Source: Curtobacterium sp. MCPF17_052
GTDB lineage: Bacteria > Actinomycetota > Actinomycetes > Actinomycetales > Microbacteriaceae
DNA: 64,000 nt
Assembly: GCF_003234085.1 (NCBI RefSeq)
Contig: NZ_QKSD01000005.1
Location: 62,001 to 126,000, forward strand
Reading direction: 5' to 3'
Below, one piece after another: positions 1-7,946 of the stretch; within the stretch, counting starts at the first letter, position 1, and every line of letters begins with the position of its first letter. Both the position numbers and the translations under genes were made by a program. The notes beneath the pieces were generated by a model. The model saw only the letters and a list, made by a program, of their open reading frames with translations. It searched no databases and was not told the origin of the DNA.

Positions 1-142
1 GGGATGGTGGGTGGTGTCGCACGTGGCACGCAGCACACTCCTGGGTTGTCCGAACTCCGGGTGAAGTCCAGATGAAGCTATGTGCTCGTTCCCAGCGCAG
101 GGAGTCGGCAGTTCAGAGGACAGAACCTGTGGTTCTCCGAAG

Positions 143-171
143 TTGCACACCGGTGTGCAGGTTATTACGAT
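143..171 (+). promoter_or_regulatory. tetR promoter with palindromic operator
   Basis: A perfect 16-bp palindrome, TGCACACCGGTGTGCA, lies at 144-159. It overlaps a -35-like TTGCAC (143-148), which is 17 bp from a -10-like TACGAT (166-171). The ATG at 178 follows six bases after the -10, so the transcript probably starts at or next to the start codon (leaderless). The position fits autorepression by the TetR protein encoded just downstream. This is inferred from sequence only. Confidence 0.6.
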
Positions 172-177
172 GAGTGC

Positions 178-819
178 ATGACCACCACGGACCGGCCCGC
201 ACGCGCGCCACGACGGGACGCGACCGAGAACCGGGCCGCCCTCGTCCAGGCTGCACGGACCCTCCTGCAGGCGGATCCGGACACGTCGCTCGAGTCGATC
301 GCCGCGCACGCCGGACTGTCCCGACGTGCGATCTACGGACATTTCCCCTCCCGTGACGACCTCATGCGCGAGGTCGTCACCGGCGGAGCAGAGCGCATCC
401 TGGCCGCGATGCCCAGCCGAGCCGCCCTCGCCGACCTGCCCCCGGCCTCCCGGCTGGCCGCGATCGCGGTGACCCTCTGGACCGAGGTCTCGCACGTCCG
501 CTCGATGGCGGTCATCGCCGTCCGCGGACCCCTCGTCGAGACCGTCGCCACCGTGTTCGCCCCGCTGCGCGAGCAGGTGCGCGACGCGTGCGCCCTCGGC
601 ATCGCCGACGGCACCATGCGCGACGACGTCGACGCCGCGACCCTCGGCCGCCTGGTCGAGGGTGCCTGCCTGGCGGTCCTCGACGAAGCCACCCGCTCCG
701 CCACACCGGACGACGCCGGCCGCCGGATGGTCGTCCTCTCCGCCCTCGGCATGGCGGGCGTCGATTGGCGCACCGCCCTGCTCGCTCTCCCCGCCACCCT
801 CCCGGAGGACCCCGCATGA
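178..819 (+). CDS. TetR/AcrR family transcriptional regulator
   Basis: This 213-residue protein has a TetR-type helix-turn-helix at about residues 15-60, with the typical run SLESIAAHAGLSRRAIYGHF followed by a variable all-helical ligand-binding domain. TetR proteins are dimeric repressors released by a small ligand. I chose the ATG at 178 because the homology starts there and a leaderless promoter ends six bases upstream; an in-frame start at 82 would add a non-homologous tail through the promoter. The stop overlaps the next start (ATGA), so it heads a three-gene operon with the ABC-like and YhgE/Pip genes, which it probably regulates. The ligand is unknown; a toxic lipophilic compound would be a reasonable guess. 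Confidence 0.88.
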   Translation: MTTTDRPARAPRRDATENRAALVQAARTLLQADPDTSLESIAAHAGLSRRAIYGHFPSRDDLMREVVTGGAERILAAMPSRAALADLPPASRLAAIAVTLWTEVSHVRSMAVIAVRGPLVETVATVFAPLREQVRDACALGIADGTMRDDVDAATLGRLVEGACLAVLDEATRSATPDDAGRRMVVLSALGMAGVDWRTALLALPATLPEDPA

Positions 820-1568
820 CGCTCGAACTCGCCGCCGTCGGCATCGGCACCGGACCCGGCGCCGCGCTCCCCGCCGTCAGCGCCGTCGCGGCCCCCGGTC
901 ACCCGGGCATCGTCGCCGTCGAGACCGAGCAGGCACCCGTGCTGGCGTCCCTGGTCGCCGGCGGCCGGATGAAGCCCGACACCGGACGGGTCCTGCTCGA
1001 CGGACACGACGACCCCGCGGGCATCCGCCGTGCGTTCGCCCTCGTCGACACCCCGGGCGTCGCCGAGCCGTTCCCGGTGATGAGCCTCAAGCGCATCGTG
1101 CACGAAGAGCTCGCGTTCGCCGGACGCCGGCCCTCGCGCGGCGACGTCGCGACCGTGCTCGACGAGCTCGGCATGACGAGCTGGGCCGACACCCACGTGC
1201 AGCGCGTGCCGACGGACGTCCGCGTGCGGCTGCTCGCCGAACTGGCACTCCTGCGGCCCGACGTCACCGGGCTCGTGGTCACGTCGCCGGAGCGGCACGG
1301 CGGGGCGGTCGCGGACTGGTTCGCCGTCGTCCGCGAGATCGCCCGACGCGGGGTGACCGTCGTGCTCGTGACCTCGAAGGCCGCGGCGGAGACGGCCTCG
1401 GCGCTGCTCGACACGATCGCCGACGAGCCGCTCGACGCCAGCGACGACACCAGCACCAGCACCAGCACCACCGAGGGTCCCGAGGACGCGACCCGGACCG
1501 GCGGGCCCGACATCGGCCTGCCGACCGACACCACCGACGCCACCGCTCCCCTGGAGACCCGCTCGTGA
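816..1568 (+). CDS. Degenerate ABC-transporter ATPase-like protein
   Basis: This 250-residue protein keeps the outline of an ABC nucleotide-binding domain (for example MKPDTGRVLLDGHDDPAGIR at about 53-72 and RGVTVVLVTSKAA near 180). The catalytic motifs are gone. The Walker A position reads GIVAVETEQAPVLAS, with no GxxGxGK[S/T]. No LSGGQ signature is present where VPTDVRVRLLAELALL stands, and the Walker B region reads TGLVVTSPERHG instead of a hydrophobic run plus DEP. It should not hydrolyse ATP conventionally. Residues 205-250 are a disordered Ser/Thr/Asp-rich tail. It overlaps tetR by ATGA and the next gene by GTGA, so it is probably an accessory subunit of the YhgE/Pip protein. Confidence 0.7.
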   Translation: MTLELAAVGIGTGPGAALPAVSAVAAPGHPGIVAVETEQAPVLASLVAGGRMKPDTGRVLLDGHDDPAGIRRAFALVDTPGVAEPFPVMSLKRIVHEELAFAGRRPSRGDVATVLDELGMTSWADTHVQRVPTDVRVRLLAELALLRPDVTGLVVTSPERHGGAVADWFAVVREIARRGVTVVLVTSKAAAETASALLDTIADEPLDASDDTSTSTSTTEGPEDATRTGGPDIGLPTDTTDATAPLETRS

Positions 1569-3646
1569 CCATCCCCTCGCTCGTCCGCGCCGAACTCGCG
1601 CGCCTGACCGCCACCCCGCTCGCCCGCCTGGCGTTCATCGCACTGATGTGCGTGCCACTGCTGTACGGCGGCGCCTACCTCTGGGCCAACCGCGACCCCT
1701 ACGCCAAGCTCGACCAGGTCCCGGCCGCGATCGTCGACCAGGACGCCGGCGCCACCCTCGAAGGCGAACACGTCGACTACGGCAAGGACGTCGCGGAGCA
1801 GGCCATCGACGGCGGTGACTTCGACTGGAAGCGCACCACCGCCGCCGACGCCCGCTCCGGTGTCCGCAACGGCACCTACGACTTCGTGGTGACGATCCCG
1901 CACGACTTCTCGGAGTCCCTGGCCTCGGCGCAGTCCGACCACCCGAAGCGCGCGGAACTCGTGATGACCACGGCGGACACGAACTCCTACCTCGCCTCGA
2001 CCATCGCGGAGCAGGCGGGCAAGACCATGCGGACGGCCGTCGCCGAACGTGTCGGGAAGGAGGCCGCCAGCACCCTGCTCGTCGGGCTCGCCGACGTGCG
2101 GGACAGTCTGGGCGACGCCGTCGACGGGGCGGGCAAGCTCGCCTCCGGTGCGACGACCGCCGCGAACGGGGCCGACACCCTCGAGTCCGGTACCGCGCAG
2201 CTCTCCTCCGGTGCCTCCACCCTGGCGTCGAGCACGGCCGCGCTGCCCGCGCAGACCGCGACGCTGGACTCCGGCGCGCAGCAGGTCGCGAGCGGTGCCG
2301 CCTCGCTCGCCACGGGCCTCCGGTCCGCGCAGCAGCAGACGGCCGCGCTGCCGGACCAGACCCGGCAGCTCGCGGACGGAGCGGCGCAGGTCGCGGCCGG
2401 CAACGCCGAGCTCGCGAAGCAGGTGGACGCGGCGAACACGACCGTGCAGGCGATCCAGCCACTCGACGCGGACACCGTCATCGCCGACATCACGTCGAAC
2501 CTGCCCGAGGGCGTCACCCTCACGCCGGAGCAGGAGCAGGCGCTCACCGCCACCGTGACGTCGGCCGTGCAGCAGGCGAACAGCGCCGGGACGGACGCCA
2601 AGCAGCAGCTGGGCGACACCACGGCGAAGATCGACACGCTGAGCACCGGCGCGCAGCAGGTGTCGGCGGGAGCCGCGACGCTGGCGGACGCGGCTCCGGC
2701 GCTCTCCTCCGGGATCGCGACCGCCGCCTCCGGGGCCTCGACCCTGTCCGACGGCGCCGCGCAGGTCGCCGGCGGGACGCAGGAGCTCGCCGCAGCGGCC
2801 CCGCAGCTGTCCTCGGGAGCGTCGCAGCTCGCCAGCGGAGCGGCGTCGGCCGACGCCGGTGCGAAGTCCCTCGCCACCGGCCTGCACTCGCTCGAGTCCG
2901 GCGCCTCGGAACTGGCGTCCCAGCTGGACGAGGGACGGACCGAGATCCCGGCGTCGACCGCGTCCCAGCGGGCCTCGCAGGCGAAGGTCATCTCCGACCC
3001 GGTGAAGGTCGGCGACGACAACGTCGCCGCCGCGTCGAACTACGGCGCCGGCCTGGCTCCGTTCTTCATCTCGCTGGCCGCCTGGATCGGCATGTACGCG
3101 CTGTTCCTCATCCTCAAGCCGATCTCGAAGCGCGCGATCACCGCCGTCCGACGCCCGCTGCGTGTCGTGTTCGGCGGCTGGCTGACCCCGGCGCTCCTCG
3201 GAGTCGTGCAGATGGCGGCACTGTTCCTCATCGTCCGGTACGCACTGGACCTCGACGTGGTGCACGCCGGTGGGACGGTCGGGATCATGGTCCTGGCATC
3301 GGCGACGTTCGCGGCGATCATCATGACGCTCAACGTGCTGCTCGGCTCGGTCGGCCAGTTCCTCGGGCTGGTGCTCATGCTCATCCAGCTCGTCACCGCG
3401 GGCGGCACGTTCCCGTGGCAGACGCTGCCGGGGCCGCTCGCCGCGCTGCACTTCGCCCTGCCGATGACGTACTCCGTCGACGCGATCCGGCAGACGATGT
3501 ACGGCGGGTCGCTCGCCACGGCGTGGAGCGACGCCGGCATCCTGCTCTGCTGGCTGCTCGGGGCGCTCCTCGTGTCGTACCTCGTCACGGCGCGGCAGAC
3601 GCGGACGCGGACGCTGCGGGACCTGCGGCCGAGCCTGATCGGCTGA
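1565..3646 (+). CDS. YhgE/Pip family ABC-2-type membrane protein
   Basis: This 693-residue membrane protein starts at a GTG overlapping the upstream stop. It has one N-terminal transmembrane helix (about 18-38), then a long extracytoplasmic region. About residues 165-455 of that region are heptad-like runs rich in Ala, Ser, Gly and Gln (patterns such as LASGA, LSSGAS, LSDGAAQ), as in YhgE/Pip proteins. About six hydrophobic helices follow at the C-terminus, in an ABC-2 permease-like bundle. Family members include the phage infection protein Pip; some actinobacterial and Gram-positive relatives act in export or cell-surface assembly. The partner encoded upstream is an ATPase-like protein lacking catalytic motifs, so transport energised by ATP is doubtful. 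A strong hairpin follows. Confidence 0.85.
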   Translation: MTIPSLVRAELARLTATPLARLAFIALMCVPLLYGGAYLWANRDPYAKLDQVPAAIVDQDAGATLEGEHVDYGKDVAEQAIDGGDFDWKRTTAADARSGVRNGTYDFVVTIPHDFSESLASAQSDHPKRAELVMTTADTNSYLASTIAEQAGKTMRTAVAERVGKEAASTLLVGLADVRDSLGDAVDGAGKLASGATTAANGADTLESGTAQLSSGASTLASSTAALPAQTATLDSGAQQVASGAASLATGLRSAQQQTAALPDQTRQLADGAAQVAAGNAELAKQVDAANTTVQAIQPLDADTVIADITSNLPEGVTLTPEQEQALTATVTSAVQQANSAGTDAKQQLGDTTAKIDTLSTGAQQVSAGAATLADAAPALSSGIATAASGASTLSDGAAQVAGGTQELAAAAPQLSSGASQLASGAASADAGAKSLATGLHSLESGASELASQLDEGRTEIPASTASQRASQAKVISDPVKVGDDNVAAASNYGAGLAPFFISLAAWIGMYALFLILKPISKRAITAVRRPLRVVFGGWLTPALLGVVQMAALFLIVRYALDLDVVHAGGTVGIMVLASATFAAIIMTLNVLLGSVGQFLGLVLMLIQLVTAGGTFPWQTLPGPLAALHFALPMTYSVDAIRQTMYGGSLATAWSDAGILLCWLLGALLVSYLVTARQTRTRTLRDLRPSLIG

Positions 3647-3680
3647 CCCGGGCGGGCTCCCGGGCGACCCGGACACGACG

Positions 3681-3709
3681 GATGCCGCACCCCTCCGGGG
3701 TGCGGCATC
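3681..3709. terminator. Bidirectional intrinsic terminator
   Basis: A perfect 13-bp stem (GATGCCGCACCCC with its complement) and a 3-nt loop lie between the YhgE gene and the convergent secreted-protein gene. There is no long U-tract, as is common in high-GC actinobacteria. Confidence 0.75.
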
Positions 3710-3724
3710 CGTGGTGTGCAGCGG

Positions 3725-4387
3725 TCAGGAGACCTTGCTGTGCTGGAAGCTCCAGCCGTTCTCGGGAACGTTGTACGTCGCCGCGCTGCCGGTGGCGACG
3801 TTCTTGCACGCACGGTTCTGCACGAACTGCTGGACGGAGCCGCGGTGCTTCAGCGCGCCGATCGACAGACGTCCGATCTTGTAGCTGTTCGGGACCTTCC
3901 ACGCCCCGCTCGACGACGAGGTGCCCGACTTGTTGACGGCCACGGACCAGCCGTAGTCCTGCTTCACCGCCGCGATGCCGGCGGTCACCGACACACTCGT
4001 GGTGGCGCTGAACGTCCCGGTCACCCCGAAGGTCGTCGACCGACTGATGGTGAGCGTGATGCCGCTGTTCCCGGTGACGGACGAGTCCCGACCGCTCGCC
4101 TGCGTGAACGTCGTCGAGTTGTTCGTCGCCTTGTAGAACGTGACGCCGCCCTCGCACTGACTGTTCGTCGTGTCTCCCGGATGCGTCACCGGGCTCGTCC
4201 ACCCCGTGCCCGTCGTCGGCGGATCGGTCAGCGTCTGCTCGTCACCCGACTCGGAGAACACCGCTCCGTCCGTCGTGTCGGTGGACACGGGCGTGTCCGT
4301 TCCGTCCGTCGTGTCCGCGTGGGCAGCCGTCCCACCGATACCCACGAGCGCAGCCGCCAGGACCGACACTGCAATGATCTTCTTCAA
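3725..4387 (-). CDS. Secreted protein of unknown function
   Basis: This 220-residue protein starts with a clear Sec signal peptide (MKKIIAVSVLAAALVGIGG, cleavage near AHA-DTT). I take the TTG at 4387 as the start because AGGGGG lies seven bases upstream and it places the Lys-Lys n-region first; the ATG at 4432 would add a non-signal tail. The mature part has a Thr/Asp-rich linker (about 25-60), then a Ser/Thr/Gly-rich probable beta domain with alternating runs such as TFGVTGTFSATTSVSVTAG and AVKQDYGWSVAV. Only two Cys are visible (CEGG and RACKN), which could pair. It follows a lipoprotein gene by 22 bp and they probably share a transcript. AT content near the start is unusually high for this genome, which hints at transfer. 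I do not recognise the family. Confidence 0.65.
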   Translation of the reverse strand: MKKIIAVSVLAAALVGIGGTAAHADTTDGTDTPVSTDTTDGAVFSESGDEQTLTDPPTTGTGWTSPVTHPGDTTNSQCEGGVTFYKATNNSTTFTQASGRDSSVTGNSGITLTISRSTTFGVTGTFSATTSVSVTAGIAAVKQDYGWSVAVNKSGTSSSSGAWKVPNSYKIGRLSIGALKHRGSVQQFVQNRACKNVATGSAATYNVPENGWSFQHSKVS

Positions 4388-4409
4388 TTGTTCCCCCTGT
4401 TTTTTCGAG

Positions 4410-4856
4410 TCAATCTTCGTCAGGAATACCAACCAGCCAGAACTGGGTCTGGGCCGGCAGTTTCACGGTGACGTGTGCGTCGCCCCCACCGTCGAGAGGA
4501 ATGCCGCCGCTGTTCCCGACGATCCGTTCACACGGACCGGCGAACGTCTTCCCCATGGTGACCTCGTAGTGACTGTCCGGGGCGCACGAGACGTAGAACG
4601 TGATGCGTTTCGTGCCAGCCGGGAGCCCGCCGATGTCGAACGTCTTCGTCCCGCGGCCGAGCTCGTGTACCACGGGCTGTGCGTCGCTGTAGAAGTCGTC
4701 CGACTTGTCGGTGATCCGGACCAACGGATCGATCGGGGCCTTCGCGCTCGATGTCGTGTGAGCAGTTGCTCCAGGATGACCCGAGCAACCCACCACCCCC
4801 CCGATCGCGACAACTGACAAGAATGTTGCAGTCGCAATTCTGTAGTGCTTTTGCAT
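4410..4856 (-). CDS. Putative lipoprotein
   Basis: This 148-residue protein has a lipoprotein signal peptide: positively charged QKHYR, a hydrophobic segment, and the lipobox GGVVGC with Cys at about residue 24. An AGGGAG ribosome site precedes the ATG at 4856. The mature domain has two further Cys (SCAPDSHYE and GPCERI), probably a disulfide, and looks beta-rich (for example KRITFYVSCAPDSHYEVTMG), ending in HVTVKLPAQTQFWLVGI. This pattern resembles small beta-sandwich lipoproteins, but I cannot name a family. It is the first gene of a likely two-gene unit with the secreted protein downstream. Confidence 0.65.
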   Translation of the reverse strand: MQKHYRIATATFLSVVAIGGVVGCSGHPGATAHTTSSAKAPIDPLVRITDKSDDFYSDAQPVVHELGRGTKTFDIGGLPAGTKRITFYVSCAPDSHYEVTMGKTFAGPCERIVGNSGGIPLDGGGDAHVTVKLPAQTQFWLVGIPDED

Positions 4857-5083
4857 TTGTTCTCCCTACGGACATGAACGTAGAGCGGGCGACCCGGACA
4901 ACACCATGTGAAACCCCACAGCTCGCGAGCGATCGCTTTCCGGTGCCCCCTCGCGTACGGCGATGGTGAGGTGACAGCCCCTCTGCTCGCGACCGGGCCC
5001 GCGCTGCCCGCCCCCGGGCGTGGAGCGCGACAGCGGTACGATCCTGGGGACGCACCCGGCGGGTGCGCAGCCGGAGGTCGAGG

Positions 5084-6097
5084 ATGACGATGGGGAACAC
5101 CAAGCCCGCGACGATCTACGACGTCGCCGCTCGCGCGGGGGTGTCGAAGTCGCTCGTGTCCCTCGTGCTGCAGCGTTCCCCGCGGGTGAGCGAGCAGCGT
5201 CGGGCAGCGGTCCTCGCGGCGATCCAGGAGCTCGACTACCGCCCCTCGACGGCGGCGGTGTCACTCGCCGGCACGCGCTCGCGGACCATCGGCGTGGTGC
5301 TCGACGACTTCCGGAACCAGTGGTTCGTCGACCTGCTCACCGGCCTCCGCGAGTCGCTGCAGGACCAGGGACACCGACTCGTCGTCGCGGACCGGTTCCT
5401 CAACACCGGGCTCGACGTGTCCCCCGTCGAGGGGTTCCTGTCCATGCGCGTCGAGGGTCTGGTGATCGCAGGCGAACCGGACCCGGACCTCGTCGTCCCT
5501 GCCGGCACCCCGGTCGTCGTCGCCGGCGGACGGGCAGCGTTGCCGCGGGCCGACACCGTGGCGAACGACGACCTGGCCGGCGGCCGGATGGCTGCCGGGC
5601 ACCTCGTCGAGCTCGGACACGTCCGGCTCGGCTTCGTCGGCGGGCGGTCGGCGGCGAGTGACGCCCGACTCGAGGGCTGGCGCGCCGGGATCGACGTCGC
5701 CGCCGGAGTGGGCGACGACGTGACCGGGGTGGCCGTCGTGCTGGCCGCCGACGTCACCGAGGAGACCGGCGTCAGCGGCACCCACCGGCTGCTCGACGAG
5801 CACCCCGACGTGACGGCCGTGTTCGCGGCGAACGACGTGACCGCCCTCGGCGCGATGTCCGCGATCGCCGATCGAGGCCTCCGCGTCCCCGAGGACGTCT
5901 CGGTGATCGGGTACGACGACACCCCGATCGCGGCTTCTCGGTACGTCGGGCTCACGAGCATCGACGACCGGAGCATCGACATCGGCCGGGGTGCCGGCGC
6001 CCGGTTGCTCGAGCGCATCGCGGACCCGACGCTGCCGACGACCGAGGTGCTCGTCGAGCCGAGGCTCGTCGCCCGCCGGACGACCGCGCGCCGCTAG
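5084..6097 (+). CDS. LacI family transcriptional regulator
   Basis: This 337-residue protein opens with the LacI DNA-binding helix-turn-helix (ATIYDVAARAGVSKSLVSLV at about 7-26), a hinge, and a periplasmic-binding-protein-like sensor domain (LRSRTIGVVLDDFRNQWF-type start at about 65). Its C-terminal hallmarks include FAANDVTALGAM and VSVIGYDDTPIA. A GGAGG site at 5073-5077 supports the ATG at 5084; the in-frame codon at 5063 has none. LacI proteins usually repress sugar-use genes and respond to a sugar. The gene stands alone between a lipoprotein gene on the other strand and a repeat-rich gap, so no target is obvious; the sensor sequence does not reveal the ligand. Confidence 0.88.
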   Translation: MTMGNTKPATIYDVAARAGVSKSLVSLVLQRSPRVSEQRRAAVLAAIQELDYRPSTAAVSLAGTRSRTIGVVLDDFRNQWFVDLLTGLRESLQDQGHRLVVADRFLNTGLDVSPVEGFLSMRVEGLVIAGEPDPDLVVPAGTPVVVAGGRAALPRADTVANDDLAGGRMAAGHLVELGHVRLGFVGGRSAASDARLEGWRAGIDVAAGVGDDVTGVAVVLAADVTEETGVSGTHRLLDEHPDVTAVFAANDVTALGAMSAIADRGLRVPEDVSVIGYDDTPIAASRYVGLTSIDDRSIDIGRGAGARLLERIADPTLPTTEVLVEPRLVARRTTARR

Positions 6098-6104
6098 CCC
6101 GGAC

Positions 6105-6330
6105 GCCCGAGCACCCGGCCCCGTTCGCCACGCCCGGCCCCGTTCGCCACGCCCGCCGCCCGCCGCCACGCCCGGCTCCGTTCGCCACGCCCGCCGCCCG
6201 CCGCCACGCCCGGCCCCGTTCGCCGAGGTCGCGACATCGTGCGCTCTCGCGGCCGGAAATGCGCACATCGTGCGACCTCGACGGGACGCGGACGGCGAGT
6301 CGTGCGACCTCGCGAACGGCGAGACACCCC
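6105..6330. repeat. Repeat-rich intergenic region with imperfect hairpin
   Basis: The gap 6098-6363 holds no credible gene. From about 6110 to 6225, a unit like CCGTTCGCCACGCCC recurs five times, separated by CGGCC, CGGCT or CCGCC spacers. Then 6229-6285 forms an imperfect palindrome: CGAGGTCGCGACATCGTGCG near its left end is mirrored by CGCACATCGTGCGACCTCG. GCGAG/CGTGCGACCTCG-like copies follow to about 6325. The hairpin could end transcription of the convergent LacI and methyltransferase genes, but the array itself looks like an expanded repeat. Confidence 0.6.
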
Positions 6331-6363
6331 GAGGCTCTGAGGCCCCGCCGCCCCGCCACCCCC

Positions 6364-7038
6364 TCAGGCGGGGAGCTCCGCGTGCCGGACGACCCAGCTG
6401 TGCATGACGATGGCCGCCGCCGCCGAGGCGTTGATGCTCCGCGTCGACCCGAACTGCGTGATCTCCAGGTGCCCGTCCGCGCCCGAGACGGCCTCGTCCG
6501 TCAGACCCGGCCCCTCCTGCCCGAACAGGAACACGCACCTCGCCGGGATCGACGCCGTCTCGATGCGCGATGCCCCGGGTGTGTTGTCGATCGCGACGAC
6601 CGGACGCCCCTCGGCGCGCATGACCGCGAGGAACGCGGCGACGTCCTCGTGGTGCCGCACGTGCTGGTACCGGTCGGTCACCATCGCCCCGCGGCGGTTC
6701 CAGCGGCGACGCCCGATGATGTGCACGGTCCCCGCCAGGAACGCGTTGGCGGTCCGGACGATGGACCCGATGTTCAGGTCGTGCTGCCAGTTCTCGATGG
6801 CCACGTCGAAGCTGTGTCGGCGGGTGTCCAGGTCGGCGACGATCGCCGCCATGCTCCAGTACCGGAAGCGGTCGACCACGTTGCGCGTGTCGCCGTGCTC
6901 GAGCAGTTCCGGGTCGTACTGCGGGCCCTCGGGCCACGGCCGCGGGTGCGGTCCGACGCCGTGCGTCGTCGCCTCGTGGGTGGGTGGGAGCGCCGGCGTC
7001 GGCTCCGGCAGGTCGCCGGACGGGAGGCCCTGGGTCAC
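6364..7038 (-). CDS. TrmH/SpoU family RNA methyltransferase
   Basis: This 224-residue protein belongs to the SPOUT class, which 2'-O-methylates ribose in tRNA or rRNA using S-adenosylmethionine bound in a deep knot. The three SpoU motifs are visible: NWQHDLNIGSIVRTANAF (motif 1), CVFLFGQEGPGLT (motif 2) and ITQFGSTRSINASAAAAI (motif 3). I chose GTG at 7038 because a TACGCT -10-like box sits six bases upstream, as for several genes here, and because an upstream extension would run through the divergent promoter. The first 45 residues are Pro-rich and probably disordered. The RNA target cannot be read from sequence. It is divergent from the HAD phosphatase gene. Confidence 0.85.
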   Translation of the reverse strand: MTQGLPSGDLPEPTPALPPTHEATTHGVGPHPRPWPEGPQYDPELLEHGDTRNVVDRFRYWSMAAIVADLDTRRHSFDVAIENWQHDLNIGSIVRTANAFLAGTVHIIGRRRWNRRGAMVTDRYQHVRHHEDVAAFLAVMRAEGRPVVAIDNTPGASRIETASIPARCVFLFGQEGPGLTDEAVSGADGHLEITQFGSTRSINASAAAAIVMHSWVVRHAELPA

Positions 7039-7044
7039 GTGACC

Positions 7045-7142
7045 AGCGTACGGTGCGTCCGCCGCGCCTCCCGTCCGGACGCCGCCCGGCCGCACACACC
7101 CGACCGCACACACCCGAACGGGCGAGTCCACCGCACTACGCT
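7045..7142. promoter_or_regulatory. Divergent leaderless promoters
   Basis: The minus strand carries TACGCT at 7050-7045, six bases before the GTG of the methyltransferase. The plus strand carries the same hexamer TACGCT at 7137-7142, six bases before the ATG at 7149. Both transcripts are predicted to be leaderless. No SD-like sequence is present for either gene. Confidence 0.55.
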
Positions 7143-7148
7143 GACCCC

Positions 7149-7946
7149 ATGGCATCCCGCGACGAGGTCGAGTGCTGGCTGACGGACATGGACGGCGTGC
7201 TCGTCCACGAGAACCAGGCGCTCCCCGGCGCCCCCGAGCTGATCCGGCAGTGGCAGGACCAGGGCACCGAGTTCCTCGTCCTGACGAACAACTCGATCTT
7301 CACCCCGCGTGACCTCAGCGCCCGACTGCGCCAGTCGGGACTGCACGTGCCCGAGGAGCGCATCTGGACCTCGGCCCTGGCGACCGCCGACTTCTGCGCG
7401 TCGCAGATGCCGAACGGCTCGGCTTTCGTGATCGGCGAGGCCGGTATGACGACCGCCCTGCACGAGGCGGGCTTCATCATGACCGAGACGGCACCCGACT
7501 ACGTCGTCGTCGGCGAGACCCGGAACTACTCGTTCGAGGCGATCACGAAGGCCGTCCGCCTGATCCGCGACGGCGCGCGCTTCATCGTGACGAACCCGGA
7601 CGCGACCGGCCCGAGCGCCGAGGGCGTCCTGCCCGCGACGGGGGCGATCGCCGCCATGATCGAGAAGGCCACCGGCAAGCAGCCCTACGTGGTCGGCAAG
7701 CCGAACCCGATGATGTTCCGTTCGGCGATGAACCGGATCGGTGCCCACTCCGAGAACACCGGCATGATCGGCGACCGGATGGACACCGACGTGCAGGCGG
7801 GCATCGAGGCGGGGCTGCACACCGTCCTGGTCATGACCGGGATCAGCGACCAGGCCGAGATCGACAAGTACCCGTTCCGGCCGAGCGAGGTCATCGCGGG
7901 CGTGCACGAGCTCCTGCACACGGAGCCGTACGAGGTCGAGATCTAG
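7149..7946 (+). CDS. HAD-IIA family (NagD-like) phosphatase
   Basis: This 265-residue haloacid-dehalogenase protein has motif I as LTDMDGVLVH (nucleophile Asp near residue 13), motif II within LVLTNNS, the IIA cap insertion, and motifs III/IV as GKPNPMMFR and MIGDRMDTDVQAG. Subfamily IIA includes NagD, p-nitrophenyl phosphatases and glycerol-phosphate phosphatases; substrates are usually small phosphometabolites. The start is the ATG at 7149, with a leaderless promoter. Its stop codon overlaps the convergent CPBP gene by four bases. Confidence 0.88.
   Translation: MASRDEVECWLTDMDGVLVHENQALPGAPELIRQWQDQGTEFLVLTNNSIFTPRDLSARLRQSGLHVPEERIWTSALATADFCASQMPNGSAFVIGEAGMTTALHEAGFIMTETAPDYVVVGETRNYSFEAITKAVRLIRDGARFIVTNPDATGPSAEGVLPATGAIAAMIEKATGKQPYVVGKPNPMMFRSAMNRIGAHSENTGMIGDRMDTDVQAGIEAGLHTVLVMTGISDQAEIDKYPFRPSEVIAGVHELLHTEPYEVEI

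Noticed and set aside
1-177. Partial gene at the left window edge
   Set aside because: No frame in 1-140 shows a convincing domain or codon bias; it looks like intergenic sequence leading into the tetR promoter.
899-3676. 925-codon minus-strand frame opposite the YhgE gene
   Set aside because: It is Arg/Gly/Asp-rich with no recognisable domain, and mirrors the coding strand of real genes 816-3646.
4857-5083. Riboswitch or small RNA before the LacI gene
   Set aside because: I found no conserved riboswitch core or clear paired structure, only promoter-type sequence.
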